From NCBI RefSeq assembly GCF_027943255.1, contig NC_072895.1, forward strand, positions 78,928,001-78,992,000: a stretch of DNA of 64,000 nt. Direction: 5' to 3'. This DNA is from Anastrepha obliqua. Its lineage: Eukaryota > Arthropoda > Insecta > Diptera > Tephritidae. The notes below the pieces were generated by a model that saw nothing but the letters and a program-made list of their open reading frames with translations, was not told the DNA's origin and made no database searches. This document shows positions 1 to 11,039 of the stretch, piece after piece. A program made the translations under genes and the position numbers. Each line of letters opens with the position of its first letter. Position 1 is the first letter of the stretch.

Positions 1-1830
1 CATCTAGCAAGTGCTGTTAAGAGATGCAGCACTGGGTTTAGTAAAAAAGTAAGCTAAAAAGCCTAGCAAGGACCCTAGATGATTAAGTAAAGATCGAATT
101 CATATTGCTTAGAGAAATAATAAACACTTTTAAATAAAAGAATTTGTTGGCTCTGGTTGAACAACTCTTTGACTCTTTGCAGGTAGAGAGCCGGGTAACA
201 TCTCTTGAGAAATAAATACAAACGAGTACTGCGAATAATGTTAATATTTCAGAGTATAGAACATAAAGGAACAACAATAAAGAGGAAAAAAAAAATAAGA
301 GGAACAATCATAAATGCAGCCATACGTAGTTAAGTGTAAAGAATAAAAACAACAAAGCAACAAAGTTATCTACGTAGTAGTTATCATATGCAACCACCAG
401 ATAAACGAAATGCCGTGGTAATTAAATGAAATTCGGTTTATCTTACTAATACATGCATACATACATAGATTCATAGTGACAGTCGTGTGCCAAAACTCTG
501 ATACCAATACACAACAACCACAACTTGAATATTCTCACCGAGCTGAATGCAAAACTGAGCAGCAGAGTGCAACAGCCTCCATGAACAAGTGGCATACGCA
601 AACTTGGCAAATGACTGATAAGCGTAGGTGGCTAAAATCGCTAAAACGCAGAAATGAACAAAAAATAAATAAAACAAATAAAAAAACAACTTACATTTCA
701 CGATTTTGATCAATGAACCATGCGTTGAATGAACCAGGTGTCGTCGAAGCGAACCTTTCTGACATATTAACCAGCTAAAAAACAAAGCAGCGATAGGTAA
801 AATAATCTAATCTGCAAATGGTCGCACGCCCAGTGCGAGTATACGTACATATGTACACATGTAATTAGGGGATATTCGCATTTATGCAGAAACGTGCGAG
901 ACAGTCCCGCCGCTAACCCCCATTAACCGCTTCCAAAAACCATAATTCGTTATCGGTTATTGGCGACCAACTCACAACATTATTAGATAAAAACTCGCAA
1001 AAGAATTGAATTCAGAGAAAAATTATCGAATTTTTGCAAACATACATATAAACGTAATTGATTATTAAAAATAAAATATTACCAGTTGAAATTTTCACAG
1101 GCAGCAATGCAGTCACCCTTTGATTGAGTTCAATAAACTCGAATCCACAGTGATTTTGTTTTTGTAGTCATTTCAGTCTTTCCCTTGAAACTTGGCCATA
1201 GTAGAAAACAGAATGTATGTATTTAGCATCGAATTAAACTGAGTTTCTTGAGAAGAATACAACGAAGATAGCTGCAATGCGCCAATTCGCTCGAAGTCGA
1301 GAATAGTCGATTTGCTGACATTTTTGTAAGAAATGACAACATAGGCGCCACCCGTCACTTGCAGCGAGAACAGATTTCCCGGAAGAATCAATGAAATGCA
1401 GTAGCTCCATGAGTGAGTGCGAGTATATACCTGCCCACGTATGTATATAAATGCAATTATGCAAATGCATGCAGACATATGTATATGTATGTATGTATTT
1501 TTATATGTACATGCACACTCCCTCGAAAAAGGGAGATATGCAAATATTTGCATAAAAAGCTTTCTAAAACGGAGAATTTTGTGTAGTTAAATAATTTAAA
1601 AACTATGCACTACATTCTTGCATGCACGTTAAAAAATTTATACATATGTATTGTACATACATGCTACGTCATGTTTTGGCAACTACATATGTACGTGCAC
1701 ACTAGGCCAATCGATTTTTCTTTAAAAATCGGCTTACGGATTTTTGTTAAACATTTTGAAAATAAAGTTAAATTTCACCAGTTTTTTTTTAACAGAATTG
1801 TTTACGAATTTCGAACAAAGAGCTCTTAAT
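1..1830. other. AT-rich stretch, no gene recognised
   Basis: Both strands were read. Only short reading frames without recognisable motifs occur. The stretch carries scattered CATACATA/TATGTATG simple repeats (for example near 450-470 and 1480-1510), which are common throughout the window. No splice-bounded coding block or RNA gene was seen. Confidence 0.6.
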
Positions 1831-1833
1831 ATA

Positions 1834-2290
1834 CAGGGTCTTTCAAAAGAGACACCTAGATGTCACTAGTGAATAATTCCTAGACCTTTTTTATATCAAC
1901 TTTGACATTTGCCAAGTAGAGAGATGTACAATTTTACACCATAGAACAACGCATTAAAATACTTGAAACTTTTTATGAAAATGGTTGATCTTTAAGAACA
2001 ACATATCGAAAAAATTCGTGATTTTTTTGCTGGAAATAATCATCCGTATGAGTCGGCAATTCGAAGGTTGTTGAAAAAACTTCAATAAAAGGGTTCCTTC
2101 GAGAATAGAAAAATGATCTGCAGACCAAAACTTGGACGGTCGATTGGGAATATTGCTGCTGTAGCGCAAAGTGTTGCTGAACAACCTTCAACACCGATAT
2201 CTCGCCGTTCTTGAGCATCCATGAATCGACGGTTTGGCTGATTTTACCTTAAGACGTGCTCTTTTAATGATGCCTTTTTCACAAATAATT
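1834..2290 (+). mobile_element. Degenerate DD41D-type mariner, 5' part
   Basis: The element begins at a TA (1832-1833) followed by CAGGGTCTTTCAAAAGAG, a mariner-like terminus. From about 1925 a broken frame resembles the N-terminal helix-turn-helix half of rosa-type mariner transposases. Readable pieces are 'QRIKILETFYENG'-like, 'AIRRLLKKL', 'GRSIGNIAAVAQSVAEQPS' and 'ISRRS', in the order seen in the nearly intact copy at 46327-47349. Several stops and frame changes break it, and no catalytic residues remain. The matching inverted terminus lies 7.4 kb away at 9249-9271, with other elements between. The two may be ends of one disrupted copy or of two copies. Confidence 0.75.
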
Positions 2291-2840
2291 GTTAAGAGCC
2301 GAATTTTCAACGAAGTAGTGAAAATCAAGTTTTTACATGTTTTATTTTAAAACAACGGCTAGGCTCGTCTAAAAAATACTTAAGTAAGCAAAAATGTTTT
2401 GATAAAAATTTGCTGATGAAGATTTCATTAAAGCCAAAGATTGATAGACTAAAGTTTCCATTAAGAAATAATCTTTCCTTGATTTTGCTTATATTTTTTT
2501 TAGTGAAATGGTGGAATTGTAGAAGTTTCCGGGAGGCAAATGCTAAAATGAAGTACTTGAGGTCAATGATCTCCGCAACCAAAAAATATGCTATTCTCGA
2601 AACAAAAACATAAATAAATATATTATAGTTTGAAATTCTACTATAAATGCCAAAGATATGACGAATAAGTAAAAACGCGACCGCTGCATTCGGCCACAAA
2701 AAGAGTTTTTTCTTAAATTGCCTTGCAAAAATCTTTAAACTCAGGGATGTGTGGGCAACTTGTTGTTTTCAATAAGATCATAAAGATAATTCCAAGAACT
2801 AACCTAAGAACTAATCCTTAAATCACCGTGATTATATCTA
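2291..2840. other. No gene recognised
   Basis: AT-rich sequence between a mariner remnant and a LINE tail. Open frames here are short and show no conserved motif. It may include decayed mariner or LINE sequence. Confidence 0.5.
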
Positions 2841-2849
2841 TTATTATGA

Positions 2850-4505
2850 TTATTAGAAGGCCATTACGCACTGCGACCAGAGCTGAAAGGCCTATTTTTG
2901 TAAAGGCCTATTTTTGTAACCCTAGAGTTTTAGGCTTTTTAAAAATTGTAGCACAATTTTGGGTTTGTTGTTTCAAAGATTGCATGGAGATACTACGATA
3001 CCACCAAGGTGATGAAGATAGACCAATATTATTTAGATGATACCTCAGCTTGCAGTGACCTGTCAGATATCCTGTTAAAAGACGAAGTAGGTCTCTGCTT
3101 AGTGAGAGAAGCTTGTCAGATATTCCTTTGTTGGGACTTAGGAATAGTTTGGCTTGACGCTGACCGGCACAGTTTAGCCAGTGTGCAGCAAATTTTCTTT
3201 CTTCCCATTTCCTAAGGAATTCGTTAATGTGGCCTTTTGTGAGTCCACAGAAAGGCTCAGGACCAGTAAGTTGCATATTTGCTTCTTGTTTTGAAAGGTC
3301 ATCAGTCATTTCATTTCCCTCATGTCCTTCATGTCCCGGAATCCAGCCTAGTGTTACTATGTTGAGGTTCCCTAACGTGTTGAGAAGGTTTAGGCAATCA
3401 TTTACCAATGAAGAGGTGATAGTTGTTGATAAAAGGGCTTTTAGAGCCGTTTGGCTATCTGAAAGTATGTATTTAGATGTGAGTACCTCTCATTTTCCTG
3501 CTAAGGAATTCTCTCACACATATTTCAGTGGCATGTATTTCTGCCTGGAATATTGTTGGGTAGAATCCCATCGGAATCGATTTTTTGAATTTAGGCCCAT
3601 TGATTCCTGCCCCTGTTCTACCATTTTCCAATTTGGACCCATCAGTAAACCATAGCTGGGAGCCAGGTTTGAAAGTAATAGAGTTAGTTCTCCAGTCTGT
3701 GCGTTCATTAATTATAACTTGGAAGTTCCTGAAGAGTATTGGTTTGGGTGATAGTATATCATCCCTATGAAGAATGGGACTATGTGGGAAGTCTTTTAAG
3801 ATCTTTAAATGTCCTTTCAGATTCCCACTTTTAAGTTCAGGTATACCTTTTAATCTTAAGGCACTCGAGCGAGCTTCCCTTTCAATTAGAATTGGAAGCG
3901 GTGGTATGTTCAGGAGCACACCCAATGCATCCGTGGGACATGTTTTCATAGCCCCTGTAATACCAACACATACCAGGCGATGCAGTTTGCTTAATTCGTT
4001 TGCTGCCTTTTTTTGCTTGACCTTGGGACACCATGCTAAGGATGCATAAGTGACTATGGGTTTCAAAACTGTGGTGAATGTCCAGAAGGTCATTCTAGGG
4101 TTTAGTCCCCATTTCTGACTAAAAAGCCTTGTGCAGGCAAAGAATGCCCTTGTGGCTATTGAAGTAACTCTCTCAATATGGAAATTCCACGTAAGCGTTT
4201 TGTCAAGACTGACGCCAAGATAGTTCGCTTCTGTCGAGAGTTGAAGTGTTGTTCCATTAAGGGTCGGACATTTGAGATTTATATTCCTTCTCCTAGTAAA
4301 CGATACAAGTGCTGTTTGGGATGGGTTAATGGAGAGCCCTTTTTCCGTGCACCATTTGTTTATTATTGTAAGGGCTTGCTTCATGCGATCCGAAATGGTT
4401 TCCTCATGCCAGCCTAATACATAAACTACTAGGTCATCAGCGTAACCCTGAGTGTGAAATCCTAGGTTATTCAGTTTGTGAAGAAGTTCATATCTATACT
4501 TAAAC
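2850..4505 (-). mobile_element. RNase H-bearing LINE (I/LOA-like), ORF2 3' half, frameshifted
   Basis: This is the C-terminal half of a non-LTR retrotransposon ORF2 on the minus strand. Reading from 4505 downward it starts inside the reverse transcriptase, with the catalytic motif GYADDLVVYV at about 4430-4447. Thumb and linker sequence follow (YLGVSLDKTLTW, YASLAWCPKVK, CVGITGAMKTCPTDALGVLL). The RNase H domain shows LWFTDGSKLENG and FQAEIHA, then after a frame change near 3410-3470 IPGHEGHEGNEMTDDL. The carboxyl end (LLTGYLTGHCKLRYHLNNIGL) leads into a decayed cysteine region near 3000. The first large frame (3473-4384, 303 residues) and the second (2908-3408) are in different phases, so the copy is dead and 5' truncated. 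A C-terminal RNase H domain places it with the I/LOA-type insect LINEs; the exact clade is not certain. Confidence 0.9.
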
Positions 4506-5272
4506 TAATAGAGTTTGTATGCACCTCACCTCTAGGTGCAATCACTCTGTGGCTCTGTTGGAAAACATTTTGCAGACAACACCAATTTTAAAAAAATAAA
4601 GGCGACACAGACTGCTAAAATTCAATGACTAAACAAGTAGCAGCAAAATAGTTTGGTACTTTTTTTTCTGTTCAATTAAAAACTGATAAAAAATCAATGA
4701 AACAATAGTAGAAACAATAATTACTTATAGGTATAAACCCGACATGAAATATGACGAACAGGTCTGTTTTTATTTTGGCGCTGTACAAGAATTTGTTAAG
4801 CATCGATATCTAAAACTGTAAGGCTACAGTTTTCTTAAAGTTGAAAAGAGAGAGCGATATATTAATGGTGCTGGATGGCAATTTAAAACGTTTACCAAAA
4901 ATTTCTCAACTATTTGAAAGAAGTTGGATACAAAGAAAGGTTGATGGGTGTGTGGCGCGTGATGAGCAGAAAATACTTCAATGAACCGAATTTCTATATT
5001 TAAAATCCTTTGGAAAACAAACGAAATGGAGACATTTTAAAACGAATAATCCGGCATACAGTTAAAAAAAATCAGACGGTTTATACTGATTGAATAATAG
5101 TTCTTCTAAATGAGAATAATAGTTCTTCTACTCGACAGGAAGTAAAAAATTATATAATTTTCTTCAAATGTCTTACTCAATTTTTTCAACACCACAATTT
5201 TACATTTGAAAAGAAAAATACATACATAAATAAGTAATTGTTGAGCTAATGCAAGATGTTCAGCAAGATTAT
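4506..5272. other. No gene recognised
   Basis: AT-rich, with no conserved reading frame. It contains a direct repeat of the short phrase AATAGTTCTTCTA at about 5096 and 5116. Confidence 0.5.
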
Positions 5273-5280
5273 ATATGTAA

Positions 5281-5687
5281 TAGGGCGGGTCGATTTAAAA
5301 ATCGCTCATTGCTCTGTGAAAATCGTATTCTAGGGATCAAAATAGGAAACTTTTGCTTTGGTTCCACCTCTAAAACGAATTCTGCTGTCCCCCAATTTGG
5401 GTCGAACGAAAAATCCCACTTGAACCCATTTAGAGTGCTCCAATCGAGTCCAAATGTATGACCGACCCCCACTAATTTTGAACGGTCGATCCACCCATGC
5501 CAGTGGCACACCCTCTGGAACTCCGCTGGGGGGTTCCCCATACAATCATTTCAAAATATCACCATTTTTGCCCTTTACATGAGAAGGTATGGTTCCTTCG
5601 ATAAAGTTTCTTATTTTGATCCCTAGAATATGATTTTCACAGAACAATGGGCGATTTTTTTGCCTCCTCACAAATCGACCCGGCCTA
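5281..5687. mobile_element. hAT-like palindromic MITE, copy 1
   Basis: A 407-bp element with long inverted ends: TAGGGCGGGTCGATTT on the left, and AAATCGACCCGGCCTA closing the right. The next ~60 bp inward also mirror each other (TTGCTCTGTGAAAATC and CTAGGGATCAAAATA on both arms). It is flanked by a perfect 8-bp direct repeat ATATGTAA (5273-5280 and 5688-5695). An 8-bp target duplication with a T/CAGGG-type terminus is typical of hAT non-autonomous elements. Two more copies occur at 14267 and 27140. Short reading frames recur in all copies, but only because the DNA is conserved; no transposase is encoded. Confidence 0.88.
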
Positions 5688-5695
5688 ATATGTAA

Positions 5696-7795
5696 TACAT
5701 ATACATAATATATATTTTCATGAGGTTTCCAGGTGGAACATAGGCACTGATTTCTGCGCTTCTGCTTCAACCTGTCGTCTCCAAGTGCAATTGTGTATGC
5801 CTAGTGCTGACCCACCTTTTTGTAATGAGGATGTCATGATAACAAAACCGGTATACTTCAATAAGTGCGGTAAGGGGAAAATGATACGAATAACACAGCC
5901 ACTCCTCTCTTAACGGCAAACATCACCCACTGCCCTAGACTTGCTGTTCTGGACTTGGTATCCTCTGTTTTTTTAACGAGTCTCTGTCGACCGAGCCAGG
6001 GCATATAACCTGAAAGCCAATCCCCTACTCATCTTAAATAGTTTTGGGGAAAAGGAAACACACTCAATTAATTTATTAACATTTTTTATCACACCAAAAA
6101 AATTCAAACGAAGGTATTCAGTTACCTGAATGTCACAGTCTTTCGAAAATCCTAAAGAATAATTTTTTAGGAACTTACTGTTTTGGCCATGAATTTCCAA
6201 AAAAACAAAAATATATATAGTTATGTGTATTACTTTAACTTTTTACTTGAATTTTTTGTTTACAATGAGAAACTAATTATTTACAAAACTCAGAAAAAGC
6301 CAGCCAGATAGATCACCATAATGCAATATTTGCACTCGTATTTACATTATTTGTGCTATACTTGCTGACAATAAAATGTTTCCGATCACATACATATGTA
6401 TGTATGTGTGTATGCTTCATTGTAAGTATGTTTGTATGTAGTACTCGTAGCGGGCACGAATATCTTGTCCAAGCACCAATAAGCAATTTGCTTGCATCAG
6501 CAACGTTCACACCTCTTTCTTTAGTAGAACTCAGCGTAAAGTTCACAAGAGTTCTATGACCTTAATATATTCATAAGTTTTGGACCGGGCATTGTTTTTA
6601 ATATTCGTTCGCCGCCTGTCATTCGTCATACATGCGATCGTCAATATTCAAGTGTCCAGTTCAAATAATAAGGCGAAACATGCTGAACTAAACAAAAGTG
6701 AGGAGAGAAAATATGAATGTCTTTCTAAACTCGCTGTTTGAATTCCACAACTCAGCAAATCAAAGTAGTCCATAGAGAAAAATTAATGACAGCTCATTGT
6801 CAATATTTATAGACACTAGTCTATTCATGTTGCTAAAATAATTTCCTCAGCACTTCAATACAATTAGATTTTCTATTTTATTTTCAAAACTACATAAACG
6901 AATACAGTTAATGCCGCCTACTTGGCTAGCAAAGGAGTTGCAACACAATAAGGACGGAGACCCGATAGTTAGCACAAAGTTGAATGCTTAAATGTAAACA
7001 AACAACAGTTAAGGAACAACAAATAATATTTAACTCGAAGTGTAGCTTCTGCAAGTGATCAATTTCATGCCAGCCCACTCTGCCGCGTATCAACTCAGTG
7101 CCCTGCCTCCCGTTTTTGCCGAACTAAAATTTCATTCTCAAATTTGCAGTGACACTTTGGCTCTTTTTCCTTTTTGTGATCGGTGATCTGATTGCTTGTA
7201 GTACGTTGTAACTCATTTCCTCTGTACTGTCAATTTGATCGAGAGTCGATTTGCAAATTCACTTCGACTAGTAGTTCAATTTTCTGTTGCACGTATCTAA
7301 ATTTGATCTATGTAATTGAGTATTGGCATTAATTACGCCACTTTAATGCACTCGGTGGGGATATCAGCAGTACGCGATCGCTGTAGTGGCAGGCGGGCAG
7401 TTCATTCACAGTTAATTCTTCTTTGGCCAAAAACAACAAATATGCATAGAATTGAGCTTCATTAAAAAACGTTCAAAAGGTTTGCCTATGCACATACATA
7501 CATACTCGCCTGCTTATGTACGAGTATTCTGTGTTACAAAAATTACTAAAGTACTGAAATTTCACTACATTTGCATGCACTTTGTATGTATATCCGGAAT
7601 GTGTAATAAATCCAGAACACTTTAATTGATATTTATTTTGTTCCCTTCGAAGTAATCTAAATGGTATCGAATCTTCACAACTGTTTTGTTTTTTGATCTT
7701 GTAGTTGTTGTTGAAGTGGTTGAATATTTCTACTGAAATAACAGCACCGTTTTACTATCACTCATCTCGTGTGATGATATCTTCTTTGTTTCAAG
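5696..7795. other. No gene recognised
   Basis: About 2.1 kb with no convincing coding sequence. The end nearest 7796 is presumably 3' untranslated sequence of the adjacent minus-strand LINE. CATACATA-type repeats occur at 6388-6415 and 7490-7510. Confidence 0.5.
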
Positions 7796-8690
7796 TCAGA
7801 CCCATTTTGTGAGATGCAAGTATAGCAGCAAATTCTTTATATCGATGTCTGAGATCTCATTAATTTGCTGTAAGAAAGGCTTACCGAAATAGGAAAGTCT
7901 TGCCTTAGCTAGCCCTGGACATTCACGTAAGTAGTGGAAAAGACTTTCCTTCACCCCTTCCACTCGACAGCTTCTGCGGATGGGATTGAAAGGAAGGTTG
8001 ATTCTGGCTGCATGATCTCCTACCTTCCAATGATCTATAAGGGTTGCAGTGATGCGTGAAATATTTGGTCGAGAGCAATCTTATATGTAATTCGTCCTTT
8101 GGAATTTGTACGACGGCCATGTGTGTTTTGTTGTAATTAGTTGCTTCCACTTTAGCCGAAAGCATGATAGTGTGACGCAGTGGATGCTTTTATTTTGTTG
8201 AGTGGGGTGACGGCGGCCACCGCCTCTGCTATGTCTAGCCTTGAACCTTTTCTTGCTAGCTCATCCTCTATCTCATTACCCCATATGTTCCTATAACCGG
8301 GAACCCATACCAGAGTAATTTCAAACCAATGACTAAGCATTCTAGTTCTTCTCTCCAAACTAGTCGAATGAGGTGGAATTAGAATCAAGGGCCTTAATAA
8401 CTGCTTGACTGTCTGAAAAGATAGTTACTCTTGCTCCAACTTCCTTGTAAAATTTTAGTGATTTACATGCTTCTCTGATCGCTAATTGTTCTGCCTGGAA
8501 CACGCTGGCATAGTCAGGAAGACGAATCGACTGAGATAGTTTGAGCGGCACCGAATGGAAGCCAGCTCCCACACCACAGTTCACTTTTGAACCGTCAGTG
8601 GAGATTTCAGTATCGCATCTTCCAATAACCAGTGAGGGTCCCTGTAAGGGGACCTTGCTGTGACCGTACGATGTTGTTGTCCAGCTTCCT
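7796..8690 (-). mobile_element. RNase H-bearing LINE, ORF2 C-terminus, frameshifted
   Basis: Minus-strand RNase H and tail of a LINE ORF2. RNase H motifs are STDGSKVNCGVGAGF (near 8590), FQAEQLAIREA (near 8495) and IFSDSQAVIKAL (near 8410). After a frame change near 8370 come VWVPGYRNIWGNEIEDELAR (near 8280) and then a third phase. The last phase reads INLPFNPIRRSC, HYLRECPGLAKARL and YFGKPFLQQIN, ending in a TGA at 7796-7798. The 'C...H...C' tail matches the terminal cysteine-histidine motif of I/LOA-type LINEs. Three phases in under 1 kb show it is a pseudogene. Its upstream end is fused to mariner sequence at about 8692. Confidence 0.88.
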
Positions 8691-9148
8691 ATATCTCGGC
8701 TGATTATTCGGTTTTTAAAAACGGTACCCAAAAGTTTGAGTGTATCTTTGGCAGTGTGACAAGTTGCACCGACGTGTTGAAACCAAATGTCGTCCATGTC
8801 ATCCTCTTCAATTTTTGGAAACAAAAACTCGTTGAGCATGTCACGGTAACGCTCGCCATTTTCTGTAGCCGCGGCTCCTCGCTCATTTTCGAGTAAAAAT
8901 GGCTCGATGATGCCGCCAGACCAAAAACCGCACCAAATAGTGACTCGTTGTAAATGCATTTGCTTCTCTATAGTAACATTTGGTTTTTCTGAGCGCCAAA
9001 TCCGACAATTTTGCTTATTGACATAGCCACCGATGTGAAAATGAGCTTCATCAGAAAAGATGATTTTTCGATAAAAATGCTCATTTTCGGTCAAACGATT
9101 TTCTGCCCATTGAGCGAACCGTATAGCGTCCCATTTCGTAAATGTCAA
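8360..9148 (-). pseudogene. Chimeric open frame: mariner transposase core fused to LINE RNase H
   Basis: An uninterrupted 262-codon frame joins two unrelated transposon proteins. Residues 1-152 are a DD41D mariner transposase: AQWAENRL, IIFSDEAHFHIGGYVNKQNC with the first catalytic Asp at residue 33, VTIWCGFWSGGII, NGERYRDML and DDIWFQHVGATCHTA. In the last motif the usual catalytic Asp is replaced (HV where QD is normal), and the third Asp is absent because the frame switches at about 8692. Residues about 175-262 are LINE RNase H with three acidic positions (TDGSK, FQAE, FSDSQ) visible. It is most simply a deletion or insertion junction that happens to stay open. No promoter or start context supports expression, and the upstream helix-turn-helix portion is missing. 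Confidence 0.8.
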
Positions 9149-9246
9149 ACCTTTAAGTAAATTATGAACACATTTGACATGTCATTTGTGTTACCATTGT
9201 CAAAAAATAGGTGGTTCAAAAAGCAAACGCTATATGGCCCACCCTG
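8692..9246 (-). mobile_element. DD41D mariner (type B), 5' portion, internally deleted
   Basis: The 5' end of a mariner on the minus strand. Its terminus, read on the minus strand, is CAGGGTGGGCCATATAGCG followed by TTTGCTTTTTGAACCACC, ending at a TA (9247-9248). The N-terminal DNA-binding part of the transposase is deleted, so TIR-proximal sequence runs almost directly into WDAIRFAQWAENRL. The same family is present on the plus strand at 39046-39932. The 3' end and TIR are lost at the junction with LINE sequence near 8692. The terminus sits in the TA of another mariner end (9249-9271), so this looks like a nested insertion. Confidence 0.82.
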
Positions 9247-9248
9247 TA

Positions 9249-9271
9249 GGTGTCTCTTTTGAAAGACGATG
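9249..9271 (-). repeat. Solo inverted terminus of the 1834 mariner family
   Basis: GGTGTCTCTTTTGAAAGAC is the exact reverse complement of the terminus at 1838-1856. It is followed by GATG and a TA (9272-9273), where the first copy has CCTG and TA. The type-B mariner begins at the TA on its inner side, the position where the 1834 copy also has a TA. Confidence 0.75.
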
Positions 9272-9273
9272 TA

Positions 9274-9917
9274 AATATATTAAAAACAAAACTCGGTTTT
9301 AAAAAAGCTATCAAACTACTTTTTTTGCCTGAATACTTAAATACCAAAAAAATATTTCGTTTTGAAAATAGTGAACATGATTTCAAATGAAAAAGGATCC
9401 TACTTTCCTTAAATGCCCAAAAATATTAAAAAAAAATGTTTACACCATTCGAATTAGGCTACGACGATGATATTTGCCTTACCAGTTGCGTTCATAATTC
9501 GTATTACAAATTTTCAAAATTAATTTCTCTTCTATCTTCTTTCATATTACCGCTCTTAACTTACAGAATGTAAAAACAGGCCCACAAATTTATTATCATA
9601 GAAATCTACATAGGTTTAGGCAAATAAGTTCCTTTTTGCTTATGGAAATCGCTTCCTCTCACAAAAGTATCAAAATCATAGGACTTACAATACGGAAATA
9701 TTTCTTCGTTGCTCCTACAAATAATTGAAATATTGGGTTGTTGTTGTAGTAGGCCCTGACAGCTGGCATTTGTTTACCAATTTAATTTTAGTTTTTAAAT
9801 CAAAGCTAATAAATAAATACAAATACTAATGAAAAATTTAATATTGTGGCAAGATATGAGAGCACAATAAGTTGAATTAGTTGAAAAGGACTCTTAGCAT
9901 TTTGAGAGTCAATCACA
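9274..9917. other. No gene recognised
   Basis: AT-rich spacer between the mariner terminus and the hAT-like element. No conserved frame was seen. Confidence 0.5.
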
Positions 9918-9925
9918 CTTGTAAA

Positions 9926-11031
9926 CAGTGTTGCCAACGCCAATAAATCTGAGTCGCTAGGGCTAATATCAAAAGTCGCTAACTCCATCAGAGGCGGATC
10001 CTAAATTTAATTCTGACAGGTGCACAAGAGGCCAGCTGCAGACTTAAAATTTTTGGATGAATAATAATTAAACCAGTAATACCAACTCTATTGAAATTTC
10101 AGATCAACGGAAGTTAGTTTCAATCTCCTGAAATATTGGGTTTTTTCATTATGATTCGATAAATCTACTAAATTTTCTAACGCTTTGTTAACTTGTGTCT
10201 GAAAAACATTCGTATCTTTAAAATATCATTGGAAAGCATGAGTGATTCAAGCAATGTTGAAAAAGTTATTTACGAAGTTGATCCAGTACTGGATTCAAAT
10301 GGAAATTTAAAAATTTATAAAATTAATAATATTAACTATTACGCTTTTATAATAAAACCAGGCAAATCATATAACAATTTACTATACTATTATTAATTAA
10401 AGTCTTGAAATGGATTTATAACATATATTTAAGCATAGCAAAGAAAAAGTGGCATAAAAAAGCTACGCGTTAAGGGGGAACACCACTGTGACAGCCAAAG
10501 AAATAAGTGATTTTTTTTAGGGGGAAAATGAAGGAATTTGTGGATTGGATTTTTTTATTTTATTAAGTGTCCATTAAAGACTGTCATCCTAATTTTTTAT
10601 GGAAAAATATTAATTTATAAAAAAAGTTATAAACAATCTCGTGGAGTATTTCCTCCTCCATGGTCGCATCGATTACTCAAAAACGGATCATTTGGAATTA
10701 AAAATTGAAAGTGCTTGTTAATTTGTATAAATGTAGTTATCGTTGTACGTACGGAATTTCGAAAATTTTCATATGAAAAAAATGGCGACGGATTGCGTTA
10801 TTTTATCTATAGTCAGTAAATTATTACTCTAGAGTATGGAAGGTAAAGGGCATTCACGTGTAATCAAGTTGACAGAAAAGTATCTATTGCCTAAAACGGT
10901 TTTGATTTGCTCTCCAAAAGTCGCCAGATAAGTCGCTAAATAATTTTTGTCGTCAAAACTTTTTTTTTGTCGCCAAGACTCAAGCAAAAGTCGTCAATTC
11001 TAGCGACAAAGTCGCTAAATTGGCAACACTG
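9926..11031. mobile_element. hAT-like element, 1.1 kb, with 8-bp target duplication
   Basis: Inverted termini CAGTGTTGCCAA and TTGGCAACACTG are flanked by a perfect 8-bp repeat CTTGTAAA (9918-9925, 11032-11039). Both subterminal zones carry a cluster of GTCGCTA/GTCGCCA/GTCGTCA units on either strand. There are two near 9950-9980 and at least six between 10918 and 11016, the arrangement hAT transposases use as subterminal binding sites. Inside, a 67-codon frame (10193-10396, with an internal start reading MSDSSNVEKVIYEVDP) is not recognised and may be a remnant of a coding region. At 10471 lies one isolated end of the TTAA element family (AACACCACTGTG). Too short and too poor in open frame to be autonomous. 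Confidence 0.85.
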
Positions 11032-11039
11032 CTTGTAAA

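Noticed and set aside
5249..5770. Frames in the hAT-like palindromes at 5281, 14267 and 27140 that look alike (for example AWVDRP-containing)
   Set aside because: The peptides match only because the repeat DNA is conserved. They run through inverted-repeat arms on both strands and have no domain.
1834..9271. A single intact 7.4-kb transposon bounded by the matching inverted termini
   Set aside because: The interior is a patchwork of unrelated LINE, MITE and mariner pieces. The ends are ordinary mariner termini, and no single coding system spans them.
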